From: Acanthochromis polyacanthus
Taxonomy: Eukaryota; Chordata; Actinopteri; Pomacentridae
Assembly (NCBI RefSeq): GCF_021347895.1
Contig: NC_067113.1
Coordinates: 5,871,489 to 5,935,488, forward strand
Length of the DNA stretch: 64,000 nucleotides
Direction of reading: 5' to 3'
Shown here: positions 1 through 15,059 of the stretch, piece by piece
Layout of the letters: the number at the start of each line of letters is the position of its first letter
How positions within the stretch are numbered: the first letter of the stretch is position 1
The notes under the pieces: generated by a model
The model's database searches: none
Told to the model about the DNA's origin: nothing
Seen by the model: only the letters and a program-made list of their open reading frames with translations
Program-made: the position numbers and the translations under genes

Positions 1-353
1 TGCTCTGAAATTGTATTTAATCCTCAGTCAAAATTCACACTTCTACATCTGGTTTTCTTCATCTGTCTAAAGAAATGGTTCTGCTGTTCTTGGACTGGAA
101 TTAAAACACAGTACTGTAGTACAGACATTAGTTCTGCATCACTGACTGGACTGACTGAAAGATGTGAAGAAGAGAGGTGAAATATTGAAACTGTTTTGAT
201 GAGAAACAGTGAAAGAAGAGTCATCTGATTCCTATAGTTGGTTTAAACCTTGCTGTAATCTGATTTCTGGGCCTAATGCAAAAACAGCAACGGGCAGGCT
301 TGACTTTCCTCACAGTGAGGTTGATGAAACACTGCTACATACACACACAGCTG

Positions 354-355
<2 letters not shown>
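1..355. other. Intergenic, no gene recognised
   Basis: AT-rich sequence without a convincing coding region. The short open frames here have no recognisable domain. It runs directly into the CA microsatellite. Confidence 0.5.

Positions 356-422
<67 letters not shown>
356..422. repeat. (CA)n microsatellite with short (AT)n tail
   Basis: An almost uninterrupted run of about 28 CA units, followed by five AT units. Open frames reading through it encode only alternating Thr/His and are artefacts. Confidence 0.95.
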
Positions 423-424
<2 letters not shown>

Positions 425-1165
425 GGCTGGGCATGTTATGAACACTAACAATTATTTTGTCCGTTGCTCACTGGCTCTGAATACACAGAAAGACCATGGG
501 TCAGAGGAGAGCTGAATGTTGATTAGTACTTGCGATGGGCGTCATCATGTCTCACCCAAACTAACAGTGGAGGGAGGCTTTAACAGACTGCGTTGAATGC
601 AGCATGTGGGAGAAATAGGGAATCAACTAAAACAAGACAAGCTAACAAATGCTGCACCAAAGTAGCTAGCTATAGAATACATTCCAATTAGTTTTGTGGA
701 AGATGTGGAATGATGGCACGTATGAGCCTCAACCTGTATCACTATCCCATACACAGGGGCTATAATCATTGACGCATAGGCTGTTTATGCTGCTCCTTGA
801 TAAAAGAAAAATGTTTCTCCTGGTACCTGTTCAGAAAAAAAAAATAAGAATAAAGATTTATAAATGTTCACTTGCTGTTGCTGGGAAGGTTCCTGTTATA
901 ACGTTATGATTGTGGCTCTGGACTCTGAGGGTAACTTCTTTTTCAAAAGCACAGCAGACAAAACCTTAATGCTCTTGCAGTGGCTATAGCTTTGATTTTA
1001 TATGATTTCAATACATTAATGTCTAGATTGATTTTTACAAGAAACATAAAGGGAATACTCCAGTTAAAAACACTTCATTTGTTTAAAGTCTTTGCAAACC
1101 AAATGTTGCTATATTTTTGTTCATATAGCAGTACGAGATTAATTGTGATCAATCACAGAACAAAG
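423..1165. other. Intergenic, no gene recognised
   Basis: No coding potential or repeat that I can name. It ends where the terminal inverted repeat of the Tc1-derived element begins. Confidence 0.5.
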
Positions 1166-1840
1166 TAAGACAGTCAATAGAAACTTTGAGACCATATTTT
1201 TCAACATTTTTTTTTTTTTGAAGCCCCAAAGTGGATTTTCTTCATATGAATCATTTGTTTAGCATATTGGCATACAGAAACAAAAATCTAAAGTTTAAAG
1301 AATGATTTCAAAATAAAGAATTTCACAAAAGAAAACGGCACCTGCCAAACACAAAGTCACAACAGTCAATACCGAGTCTGGCCTCCATTTGCTTCGATGC
1401 AGGCAGCAATCCGTCGGCGCATGCTTTGGACCAGGCTCCTGATTGTGGGTTGGGAACAGCCCATACGCCTGGCTACATCACTGTAGCTCAAACCGGCCTC
1501 CACCATACCCAGTGCCCGGAGACGTTGTTCATGTGATAGACACGGCATGATGCTGTTCACTGGACTAACAATGGTGGCCTTTTTTGGGCCTTTATATAGG
1601 CCTTCAAAACCCATTCTCAAATTGTGCAGATACTCACTGAGTATTGCTTGGTGTGTATTTGGTTCACTTTTGCAAAGTGACCAACCCATGTGCAATGAAT
1701 CATGACAAAATGACAACTCATCATTATCTCAACTACCAGGGCACCAGATCATCATTAAATCCACAATGAATAATTACAACCCCCCTACAAGTAGAATTCT
1801 GCGTACATTTCTACCTCAAAGTTTCTATTGACTGTCAGTA
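1166..1840 (-). mobile_element. Internally deleted Tc1-like element (non-autonomous)
   Basis: The ends carry a perfect 21-bp inverted repeat at 1170-1190 and 1815-1835 (acagtcaatagaaactttga and its complement). TA lies just outside each end. At about 675 bp it is under half the usual Tc1 length. What remains between the ends is the N-terminal and the extreme C-terminal coding sequence of a transposase on the minus strand, so the catalytic core has been deleted. It directly abuts the next Tc1 element at about 1847. Confidence 0.85.
1369..1548 (-). pseudogene. Tc1-like transposase, core-deleted (60 codons left)
   Basis: Reading from the Met at 1548 gives 60 residues. The first ~40 form a helix-turn-helix of the Tc1 paired-like type (LSHEQRLRALGMVEAG, then YSDVARRMGCSQPTIRSL). 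The last ~18 are the usual transposase C-terminus (MRRRIAACIEANGGQTRY). All three catalytic acidic residues are missing. The join lies near 'TIRSLVQ', a string resembling both flanking parts, so deletion by recombination at short homology is plausible. An in-frame upstream extension to 1716 is probably leader sequence. If expressed, it would be a DNA-binding peptide without catalytic function. That is inference. Confidence 0.75.
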
Positions 1841-1904
1841 TATATACGCCAATCAGGCATAATATTATGACCATCTGCCCGATATTGTGTTGGTCACCTT
1901 TTTG

Positions 1905-2905
1905 CTGCCAAACCAGCCCTAACCAGTCGAGGTATGGCCTCCACTAGAATCCTGAGGTGTGCTGGCACCTAGATTTTAGCAGCAGATCCTTTAAGTCCTG
2001 TAAGTTGTGAGGTGGGACCTCCAGGGATCAAGCTTCTTTGTCCAGCACATCCCACAGATGCCTGATTGGATTGAAATCTAGGGAATGTGGAGGTCAAGTC
2101 AACACCTCAAACACACTGTTGTGCTCCTCAAACCATTCATGAACCATTTTTCCTTTGTGGCATGGCACATTATCCTGCTGACAGAGGCCACAGCCATCAG
2201 GGTATACCATTTCCACGAAAGGGTGAAGATGATCTGCAACAATGCTTAGGTAGGTGGTACGTGTCAAAGTAACATCCACATGGATGGCAGGACCCAAGGT
2301 TTCCCAGAAGAACATTGCCCAAAGCATCATAATTCTTCTGTCGGCTTGTCACCTTCCCATAGTGCATCCTGGTGCTATGTGTTCCCCAGGTAAATGACAC
2401 ACACACAACTGGCCATCTACATGGTGTAAAAGTAAACATGATTCATCAGACCAGGCCACCTTCTTCCATTGCTCTGTGGTCGAGTTCTGATGTTCACATG
2501 TCCATTGTTGGTGCTTTCAGTAGTGCAAAGCTTTCAGCATGAGCACCATGACTGGTCTGCAGTTGTACATCCCCAAATGCAACAAACTGCAATGCACTGT
2601 GTATTCTGACACCTTTCTGTCAGAACCAGCATTAGCTTCTTCAGCAATCTGAGCAACAGTAGCTCATCTATTGAATTGGACCACATGGGCCAGCCTTCGC
2701 TCCTCACATGCATCAATGAGCCTTGGCCGCCCATGATTCTGTTGCTGGTTCACCGCTGTTCCTTGGACCACTTTTCTGTCAAGTGCAGATCAGGAACATC
2801 ACACAGGAGCTGCAGTTTTGGAGATGCTCTGACCCAGTCGTCTAGCCATCACAATTTTTCCTTCCTCAAACTGGAGCAAATTCTTATGCGTTCCTATTTT
2901 TCATG
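1905..2905 (-). pseudogene. Tc1-like transposase, degraded
   Basis: Read on the minus strand in shifting frames, this shows a decayed Tc1 transposase. The N-terminal DNA-binding part lies at 2900-2540. The first catalytic Asp is in a 'SDES' string near 2440. A middle block (MMLWAMFFWETLGP... then GLCQQDNVPCHKGK) spans 2330-2150 and carries the second Asp. The DDE glutamate box reads DFNPIRHLW near 2060, with Arg in place of the catalytic Glu. Several frameshifts and stops break it, and the terminal PDLNP box has a stop just before it. It cannot encode an active enzyme. Confidence 0.8.
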
Positions 2906-2909
2906 CTTA

Positions 2910-4244
2910 AAGTTCAGGCAATTTCCGCCCGAAATTTCTACTGAGATGTACAGAAAGTAAATTGAATGCTGTTCTTGAACTGTTTGGAGTACATGCATGG
3001 TTGGGGTCTCATTTGAAAGCTGACAACCTGAATTTTCACCCAGTGCAGTCAGAATTACTCTAGGTGCTACTGGCACAGAGTATTTCATGTTGGCACACAC
3101 TGAATTAGGATGAATTTTTTTCTCGCCTACATTTTTTCCCTAATAAAACACCTGAAAATCAGTGTGGCAGCACTGTAAGAGCTTGATAACACAATATTGC
3201 AAAAGCCTGGGGTCTTACATAGTTCAGGTCAAAATTTCAGAGCAATACTACAAGAAATGAGTGTTTCACACATGTATTTGTACTGATATGTCCCGCCCCT
3301 GTCAATGTTGGACAGCCTTTGTATACCCTCTGCACACCTTCTATACAATGGTATTACTTCCATTTTCACATTATTTTCACTCCAAAAACTCATAAAGAAC
3401 TCAAAAAATCACTTCAGATAGGCTTCAGTGTCGATCACACACACAGATTGAGAGGAATACAGAGAAACAGCAGGTGGAGCCCGGAGCTCACGAATGAAAT
3501 ATCATATAAACCCGCTGGCAGAGGCGGGATTTATATTCAAGCCATTCAGCAAGCTCATTGGCTACCAGGCCTGTCAATCTAACGTTTCCTCCGACGTGAT
3601 TTGCTGAGAAATAAGTCAATCAAGTGATGTAATCCATATCTGTCAGACTCGGCCACGGTTGGCTGTTTCGCCATAGTAGGCGGAAACGAGTCACCTGATT
3701 GGTTGAAGTTCGGTTTGAAGCGGAAGAGAAGCCTCCAGTATCCATTTTGAATCCCGAACAAAGGAAATACGAGCATGTTTGATAAACTTATAATACAAAA
3801 AGGCACTGAATATGAAACGCACAGCGCCACCACGCGCCGCGTGCACGCGCACGGAGCCGATCGATTTCTGGATTTTTTACTTATTTCGAGACATGTTTTG
3901 GCCAAAGTATTATACTGGATTGTTTTCTCTGGATGGCTAAGCTTGGGATCTGGCCGGTTTTTGTGGATTATCTTCTTTTATGACCAGAAACGAGCGTCCA
4001 AACTGCGTCGACAGGTGAGCTGTGCACGTTTACGTAACTTGTTGTTTGTTGGACAAATGTGTTTATATTACCCGCTGTGGTAATCACATCTGAAAGTGGT
4101 TTATACCGGCGGATTCATGAGAATCTCAACTTTCTATGTGTGTATAGTGTTTGTATAACCGTGTTTGCAGTGTCTTTCTATTTAAAAAAAGCATATACCG
4201 ATATCAAAACGGCCCGCCCGTGGGCCGGCGTACTTTAACGGGCT
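2910..4244. mobile_element. ~1.3 kb insertion inside the Tc1 element, possibly piggyBac-like
   Basis: This segment interrupts the leader of the surrounding Tc1 element and has no Tc1 similarity. TTAA occurs at both borders (2911-2914 and 4231-4235), as expected for a piggyBac-type target duplication. The inner ends (agttcaggc... and agtacgccggc... on the complement) match only weakly. Inside are a CpG-rich stretch (3580-4020), a CAATCA/ATTGG-rich region and a possible splice donor 'caggtgagc' near 4012. The two facing short open frames at 3579-3905 (-) and 3775-4083 (+) have no recognisable domain. It looks like the promoter and leader end of a transposon or retrogene, with no coding core left. 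Identity uncertain. Confidence 0.45.
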
Positions 4245-4379
4245 AATGCATCAACACTGAGGACAAAATGTTCCCATTCTGCCTAATATATCCAACCCAC
4301 AAACCGGAACCATGATGAAGAGATAATCAGTGTTACTCACTTCACTTGTCACTGGTCATAATATTATGCCTTATCTTAC

Positions 4380-6560
4380 ATGAAAACATGAATGATCAGA
4401 GCTAATACAATTGCACGATAATAAGTCTGACCACTAACCCTAAATGAAAGAAAAGTTTTTTGACGATCAAACATATTTTCTAAAAAAAGAAAAAAAGGAC
4501 AGTATTTCACAAATTTTGCTATGGTATGTAAATTTATGAGCACAATTATACATAGTCTACAACATACAGTTATGAACCATTTATGTTCCACATCCTGCAA
4601 AGTGAGAACCATCCATTCCTTTAATTCTTTCTTCCTCAACGGATTAGAAAGTGTGGCTTTGAATGAACAATTCACGTTTGCGGCGTGTTGAGAAGACAAG
4701 AAAAGATGTGCACTGCTCCCAGCTGGCTCCTTGTCCTCTTCCACACATGGAACAGAGTAGGTGCAGAGGTGTGCGGTGGCGCTCTTATGAAACTAAGCCT
4801 TTGAAAAGGAGGAGTGTGGGGAGGAGGGGGAGATTTGTGGCTCTTTAGAGGCTGATCTAGCAGTGATGTGGTGAGCATGGAGTACACGGAATGAATGAGC
4901 ACTGCCTCAGCTATAAAACACATTAAGTGGGTGGGCTGGACTTAAGTAGAAAACGATTGGACAGAAAAGGGCCTTGTGATGCCCTGACTCCATGCCTGAA
5001 TAAACTAATGCAAATCTGCATAAATGACAATCACTCCACAAAATTAAAATGACTCCAAACGTAAGTCTTGCTAGTCAACACTGAAGTTACAGCTGTGATC
5101 AATTCATCTGTACTCATGCCTGCGTATCCAGGACTTTCAGACAGCATTCCATTGTTTTTGTTCCATTTTTTTCCAGCTTAATTGTCAAGCCAACATCTGC
5201 TTTGAAAGAGCATGAAAAAATAACAAAGAGCAGTTAAAGTGAAACGTAAATTTGTCTTTCATCTTTGTTCAACATCACTTATTCCAAATCTGATGCAAGT
5301 TCATTCTCACCTCCAGTGAATGAGATATTGTTGCTAAAATGAAGGTCAAAGAAAATTGTCTTTTAAAAACTGTGCATGTATTGTAGTAGAAATGGATAGT
5401 ATAAATCTCCCTTGCCTCTACCTTCAATTTTGAGAAATAGAACAGATGTCTTTCTTAATGCACTGTAAGAAAAGAAAGTCTAAATTCTTAAACAGATTTT
5501 AGCCGACAAAAATCTTGAGACACACCGTATCTGTCAAGGCATTATCCCAAAGAGCTGACGTGACAGTTTTGTTCCCTGACTGTGTCTCGAGACAGAGCTT
5601 TTGCATCTTTTAACATTAATGAGATCGGTGGAAGGATACAGATCCTCAAAAATGTCACTTCAGGCCAAAAAAGCTGATTTACTCCCTCTGGTTCGTAATA
5701 CTTGCTTTTTTCCTTGAGGAAGTTCACCTTCAAATGTGATCCGCTGCAGCAGCACATTTTATAATTGAAAGAATGGAATTGGAAGTACAATAGGTAACAT
5801 CAGACAATGGAGGGTGATTAAAGAACAGATTTCCCCTATTGCTGTGAAATGAAGAACACAAGCAGGTATTCTCATGAAGCACAAAAGGGATTTAGCTGCT
5901 GTCAGGATACAGAAAAATTTTCAGCCATTCAAGCCTTCTTTTGATGGGACTTTGCTCTCAGCCTGCATTCACATTCATGAATGCGTCCATAAAACTGGAA
6001 CCATCATCTAAGTACCACGGATACTTTATAACCCTAATAAAACATGCATTTATTGAGCAGAAACACAGGGACTGAGCCACTGCCACAACCCGAGGTGCTG
6101 AATCATGTGTGCCTTCTAATTTGTGTCACATTAACCATTTAGCTCTATGTCACAGCTATGAGCCATGATATTCTAGGGAGCTCAACATTTGATTTTACAC
6201 AGGGAATTGCAGTGTAGTGTATGAAATGCACAGGGATGGATTCTGTAGTCATATTTAGAGGACAATTAAACATAAAAATCAATCCAATTTTCTGTGATAG
6301 TACTCAATAGTGAGACATGAACTAGTTTTCTTGAACACTGAGTTTAAATCACCCTTGTATTCTTCAAAGAAATGTGCTGGATATCAAATGCTTTGATGCA
6401 CTCAAACAGTGACAAAATGTCTGTTTTTCAATGCAAACCGGAATGACAAATGGCTAAGGAATAGAGTAAAACACATTGTCCTACACATTAATGCTTGTTG
6501 CTCCTGGAATTCCTGGAATACCACAGAAATAGTATGAAAATCCAATATAATCCAATCTAA
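4380..6560. other. Intergenic, no gene recognised
   Basis: No supported gene or named repeat. A purine-rich patch (gaggaggggg) sits near 4810-4840 and an A-run near 6560. Confidence 0.5.
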
Positions 6561-6579
6561 ACAAAAAAAAAAAAAGGAG

Positions 6580-7230
6580 CCTGAGCTGGTGCTTGAGGTG
6601 GAATGTTATCGGCTAGATATAGTTGGACTCACCTCTACACATAGCAAGAGTTCTGGAACCAAACTCCTGGAGAGTTGTTAGACTCTCTTCTTTTGGGGTT
6701 GCTCAGGGCAAGAGGCACTAGGTGGGTATGGGAATAATCACAAGCCCCCAACTGAGGCTTCCAACTTCGTTGGAGTTCTACCTGGAGAGGGGGTCACCTC
6801 TCTGCCACTGTGTGTTGCAGAATCTTTGTCCATTTTCATGGTAGAAGTTGCTGAAGTACGTAGCTAAGAAGCTGCTCAGTGCACAAAGCACAAAGTGTGG
6901 GCAAGATTCACCCTCAGATACTAAAGGCTCTGGAATTGACTGACATGTCTTTTCAATGTCATGTGGACATCAGATATGGGGCCTGTGGAGTGGCAGACCA
7001 CAGTGGTACTCTCCAGTACCCCTTCATAAAGGGGTACTGGAGAGAATGTGCCAACTATCAGGGGATCACACTCAGTCTTCCAGGGAAGGTTTAGTCTAGG
7101 ATGCTGGAAGGACCTAAATCTGATCGATTGTCAAACCTCAGATTCAGGAGGAGCAGTCCATCCTGGTTGTGGAACAGTGGACCAGCTCTGTCCTCTTGAA
7201 GAACCCTTGTGATGCATTGACTCCATTCCT
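6580..7230 (+). mobile_element. Non-LTR retrotransposon (LINE) fragment, decayed
   Basis: The frame at about 7040-7095 reads YQGITLSLPGKV, which matches the reverse-transcriptase start box (NYRGITLLSLPGKV) of a common teleost LINE. The next ~120 bp match the following coding sequence ('cctcagattcaggaggagca', 'gtggaacagtggaccagctctg') despite a stop and frameshifts. Upstream sequence to about 6580 has the same decayed character. Only a short part of ORF2 survives and no ends are visible. Confidence 0.6.
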
Positions 7231-7234
7231 GTCA

Positions 7235-8227
7235 GCACTAACACAAAGCTCCATTAAGTGTGTGCTGCACTATGAGCACTGTAAAAACAAGAGATTAAAA
7301 AAGTTCAACTGTGCCTGAATACATCCTTTGTGACGATGGACTACAGATGCTGGTAGAGTATGCTGCTGTTGCCATGAGAGCTTTGTATTCAGTCAGTCAT
7401 CAATGTTTAGCATAGACTACTATAACAGGTAAAGTAGAAGGTCATATGTCCCTCATGAGACAGTTCCTTGAAAAGCACACAGAAAACTGAAAACTTGTGT
7501 ATGGATATAAAAAAATCGGGGGGGGGGGGGAATGGATACGTCAGTTGGTTCGCTCTATGGACAAAAGTTATTTAGAGAGAGTCCTCTGTGTTCAGAACCC
7601 TTTTGGCTTGGTTGGTGTGGGTAAAGTCAGTTCAGTTTAGTTACTGTGCTAGTGTTCATGATTCTGATTTAGACTGATTGTTTTACTGCTGTGATTAATA
7701 CCCACAATTACAATAACCAGCTTAAGTTTTTTGTATTGTTGTTGCATTTTCTTATATCTTACTGAGTGCTGGTCTTTTACTAGAACGTTTCATATAAAAG
7801 CAAGCAGATACTGTGCGTGCGTGTGTGTATGCGTGCAGTACTCATAGATCTCACTCCTCTGTGTCACAGAACTCTCTTGTTGTCAGACCTTATTTGCACA
7901 TGTAATATATTGCACTCATTGAAGCAGTTAGTGGGCTCACTAGTGGAATTAATAGGATGCTTTATTTTTAATGAAAATACTTATTAGAGCTGATACTTCC
8001 CAGGGTGCCGAACAGTAGCAATTTCTCATCAGATGAGCCCCTACTGCTTCAGGCTCACCATCTCAAAGTGAAAGCCATTAGAGCTATTTGTACAAGTTCT
8101 CTGGCAATCAGATTTTTCCACGCCATTAAATGATAAACTGAAGCTTGGTGGGCCATTGAAGAAAAAACATTCCTAATTTTTTTCCCCCATTTTGCCTAAA
8201 CTGTAGCCTCTCTTCATTGTCAACTGA
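7235..8227. other. Intergenic; candidate conserved non-coding block near 7960-8160
   Basis: No coding sequence found. There is a G-run at 7518-7531 and a short GT/GC-rich run at 7815-7840. The block 7960-8160 is of balanced composition and lacks repeat character; see findings. Confidence 0.4.
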
Positions 8228-8229
8228 TA

Positions 8230-9863
<1,634 letters not shown>

Positions 9864-9865
9864 TA

Positions 9866-10874
9866 TACTACCCAACACAGGACAGTGCATCAACATGATA
9901 TCAGATTGGACTTTAATGCTGACATTTTGCATGTGGTTCAGCTTTTTAAATGTGACACACTTTGTAGAGTTTTATCAGTTCTTCACCTTTTACCAGAAAA
10001 GAAGAGATTTTGGGATTTAGCATGACAGTCATTGCTGCATTTTAACAGCCAACATCTCCAAGTAGCAGCTGTCAAAACAATCATATTTCACGGGTCAAAT
10101 GGACTCACATGGTACATTTTACATTCAGCACTTAGCAATAACAGATAAAAGATTCTGAAAAAATACGACAAAGGCATTCAAACTGTGGACAAAAAAAAAA
10201 CACCATAGTGAATATTCATCCAGTTGAAATTTTATACCAATTAATAGGCATTTATAAGCGTGTCATCCATGTATGCATGTGTCAGTAGAGTCATCCTTCA
10301 TATTTTGGTGAGCTCATTAGATGTGTCGTCATACCACTCAATAGCGGAGTAGCTGCAACTTAGCAATTAAAAAGAACAATTCCCCATTTGGTGTTTGGAG
10401 GGAATAGAGGAGCCTTAAGTTAGAGGACTGTTATCAAGGAGAGTTAAGATCAAGTCAAGTCTAGACATTAATGTTATTTTATGACTTGAGACTTGTATGA
10501 AGTTTAAATTTCTCTTGTTTTCACTTGGTGCTTGGTTATGTTTGGGCACAATGAACATGTCAGTGCCATCAGAATGGCAAGTCCATGTTCATTGACACGG
10601 ATATTTACTTTTGAGAGATAAGCTAAGAATTTTGGGCAAGAGACTGGCTTTTGAATGTAATCCACAGTGTTTTGTTATTTGTACGAATTGTTTTGAGAAA
10701 TGCACTTACTGTTCTGCAAATGTCGAGGATGATTTGAGAAATGTACCAAAGCAACTGAGAAAACTGTAATGGACTAATAACTTCCAAATCAAAGTGTCCA
10801 CATCAGCTAATTTGCAAAGTAGATTATGAGATAAATGTTCTGACAGGTCAGTTCGACATGGTAATTGTGATAGA
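9866..10874. other. Intergenic, no gene recognised
   Basis: AT-rich, with an A-run at 10191-10200. No supported gene or repeat between the two Tc1 insertions. Confidence 0.5.
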
Positions 10875-11213
10875 TACAGTGCCTTGCGAAAGTATTCGGC
10901 CCCCTTGAACTTTTCAACCTTTCGCCACATTTCAGGCTTCAAACATAAAGATATAAAATTTTAATTTTTTGTCAAGAATCAACAACAATTGGGACACAAT
11001 CGTGAAGTGGAATGAAATTTATTGGATATTTTATACTTTTTTAACAAATAAAAAACTGAAAAGTGGGGGGGGCAATATTATTCGGCCCCTTTACTTTCAG
11101 CGCAGCAAACTCACTCCAGAAGTTCAGTGAGGATCTCTGAATGATCCAATGTTGTCCTAAATGACTGATGATGATAAATAGAATCCACCTGTGTGTAATC
11201 AAGTCTCCATATA

Positions 11214-12849
<1,636 letters not shown>

Positions 12850-12905
12850 TAAATGCACCTGCTCTGTGATAGTCTCAGGGTTCTGTTTAAAGTGCAGAGA
12901 GCATC

Positions 12906-13943
12906 ATGAAGACCAAGGAACACACCAGGCAGGTCCGAGATACTGTTGTGGAGAAGTTTAAAGCTGGATTTGGATACAAAAAGATTTCCCAAGCTTTAAA
13001 CATCTCAAGGAGCACTGTGCAAGCAATCATATTGACATGGAAGGAGTATCAGATCACTGCAAATCTACCAAGACCCGGCCGTCCCTCTAAACTTTCACCT
13101 CGAACAAGGAGAAGATTGATCAGAGATGCAGCCAAGAGGCCCATGATCACTCTGGATGAACTGCAGAGATCTACAGCTGAGGTGGGAGAGTCTGTCCATA
13201 GGACAACAATCAGTCGTACACTGCACAAATCTGGCCTTTATGGAAGAGTGGCAAGAAGAAAGCCATTTCTCAAAGATATCCATAAAAAGTCTTGTTTAAA
13301 GTTTGCCACAAGCCGCCTGGGAGACACACCAAACATGTGGAAGAAGGTGGTCTGGTCAGATGAAACCAAAATGGAACTTTTTGGCCACAATGCAAAATGA
13401 TATGTTTGGCGTAAAAGCAACACAGCTCATCGCCCTGAACACACCATCCCCACTGTCAAACATGGTGGTGGCAGCCTCATGGTTTGGGCCTGCTTTTCTT
13501 CAGCAGGGACAGGGAAGATGGTTAAAATTGATGGGAAGATGAATGGAGCTAAATACAGGAGCATTGTGGAAGAAAACCTGTTGGAGTCTGCAAAAGACCT
13601 GAGACTAGGACGGAGATTTATCTTCCAACAGGACAATGATCCAAAACATAAAGCCAAATCTACAATGGAATGGTTCACAAATAAACGTATCCAGGTGTTA
13701 GAATGGCCAAGTCAAAGTCCAGACCTGAATCCAATGGAGAATCTGTGGGCAGAGCTGAAGACTGCTGTTCACAAACGCTCTCCATCCAACCTCACTGAGC
13801 TCGAGCTGTTTTGCAAGGAAGAATGGGCAAGAATTTCAGTCTCTCGATGTGCAAAACTGCTAGAGACATACCCCAAGCGACTTGCAGCTGTAATTGCAGC
13901 AAAAGGTGGTGCTACAAAGTATTATTGCAAGGGGGCCAAATAA
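12906..13943 (+). pseudogene. Tc1-like DD34E transposase, one nonsense codon (copy A)
   Basis: One frame runs from ATG 12906 to 13943. Paired-like DNA-binding domain in residues 1-115 (KISQALNISRSTVQAI, then a second HTH around DELQRS). Catalytic Asp in VWSDETKMELFG, second in [11 protein letters not shown], Glu 34 residues later in SPDLNPMENLW. A single TGA at 13398-13400 replaces the CGA seen in the other copy, a CpG-to-TpG change, and splits the frame after residue 164. The original TAA stop has also become TAT, adding seven residues. Otherwise undamaged. Confidence 0.9.
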
Positions 13944-14159
13944 TATTGCACGCCCCACTTTTCAGGTTTTTATTTGTTTAAAAAGTTTAAAATATCCAAT
14001 AAAATTCGTTCAACTTCACGATTGTGTCCCACTTGTTGTTGATTCTTGAAAAAAAATTAGAATTTTATATCTTTATGTCTGAAGCCTGAAATGTGGCGAA
14101 AGGTTGAAAAGTTCAAGGGGGCCGAATACTTTCACAAGGCACTGTAGATAGATAGATAG

Positions 14160-15045
14160 AGTCACGAATTAGGAGATTGGGCCCGAGCAGAGAACCACAC
14201 TACCAAGGTGGGGTGAAATGAAAATGAGTTTTATTGCCGGTGGGGGTTCCGGAGCCGGGGATCGGCGGTCGCCGTCGGTTCTGGGGGGAGCAGAGTGCGG
14301 CAGATGGTGGTGGATGGATCCCTGGCGGCCGGAGGCAGGTGGGGAACGGAGAGCCAGTGGGGAGGCAGAAGCAGGAGGAGTGGGGGACGTCAGACACTGA
14401 CGATCCGGGGGGGCCGAGGTGGAGGATGGCCCAGGAGGCGGCTGATGGTTCGACAGCCTCGAGGGAGAGGCTGAGGAGGGAAGCCGGAGGTGGAAGAGGA
14501 ACCGGTGGGGAGCCAGAGGAGGGTCGGAGCCGGGGAGTGGCAGGTGGGGAGCCGGGTTGGGGTCCAGAGGAGGAACTTGGTACCGGAGGGGTCCAGGAGG
14601 GGAGCCGAGCAGACACGGAGGGAGGGAACCCGGGCAGCTGGATCTCGGCGAGGCAAAAGAGACAATACGTTAGAAAGTGTTTCAAAAGCAGGGAGATTCA
14701 GAGAGGCTTGAGCGTGACTGACTGGTAAGTCGAGTACAACAATCTGGTAGGGTGTGGAGGGATGAGCCAGTCTTTATTGGAGAGATGTAATCAGGATGAC
14801 AAGGTGCAGCTGTCCGGGTCCTGGGAGAGGTGGCTAATCACTTGAATGGAGACAGCCGTGTGGCTGCACTCCACTCAGGCGCAGCGCTGAGGAGGCAGAA
14901 GAGAAAACAGAGGAAGAGAGGAGCAACAGAGGGAGAGAAAGGGGGACAGATGGGGAAAGGGTATTTGGGATGCCAAGTGGGGAGGACGGGGGGTGAGGAG
15001 GGAGCCCAGACAGACAGACAGACAGACAGACAGATAACCAACAAG
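14160..15045 (-). repeat. GC- and purine-rich repeat, LTR-like
   Basis: The base composition differs sharply from the surroundings: long runs of GGAG/GGGG on the plus strand. Read on the minus strand, a polyadenylation-like 'ggcaataaaactcatttt' lies about 80 bp before the right-hand end of the unit at 14160 (ends '...cctaattcgtgac'), an arrangement typical of a retroelement LTR. The (CAGA)n at 15007-15035 marks the other side. The sequence at 14700-14880 resembles an interspersed repeat I have seen in other teleosts. Facing Pro-rich and Gly/Glu-rich open frames (14200-14685 and 14234-14728) are judged to be composition artefacts. Confidence 0.4.
15007..15035. repeat. (CAGA)n microsatellite
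   Basis: About seven CAGA units, at the junction between the GC-rich repeat and the LINE 3' end. Confidence 0.9.
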
Positions 15046-15059
15046 ATAGAAATATCTAA

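Larger units (their letters stand above)
1847..4379 (-). mobile_element. Old Tc1-like element, split by a later insertion
   Basis: The left end carries 'aatcaggcataatattatga' (about 1853) and the right end its complement 'ggtcataatattatgcc' (4354-4370). This is the TIR of a widespread teleost Tc1 family. The minus-strand transposase lies at 1905-2905. The leader between transposase start and right TIR resumes only at about 4245 (cactgaggacaaaatgttcc), so 2910-4244 is extra sequence. The uninterrupted element would be about 1.2 kb. The outermost few bases are diverged, so the borders are approximate. Confidence 0.8.

Noticed and set aside
209..515. Open frames across the first CA repeat
   Set aside because: They consist of microsatellite-encoded Thr/His runs and have no other support.
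3775..4083. 102-codon frame with a hydrophobic middle
   Set aside because: Lies in the unidentified insertion, overlaps an opposite-strand frame of equal length and contains no recognisable domain.
14200..14728. Proline-rich and Gly/Glu-rich proteins on both strands
   Set aside because: Facing frames of equal length in GC-rich simple sequence; a composition effect within an LTR-like repeat.
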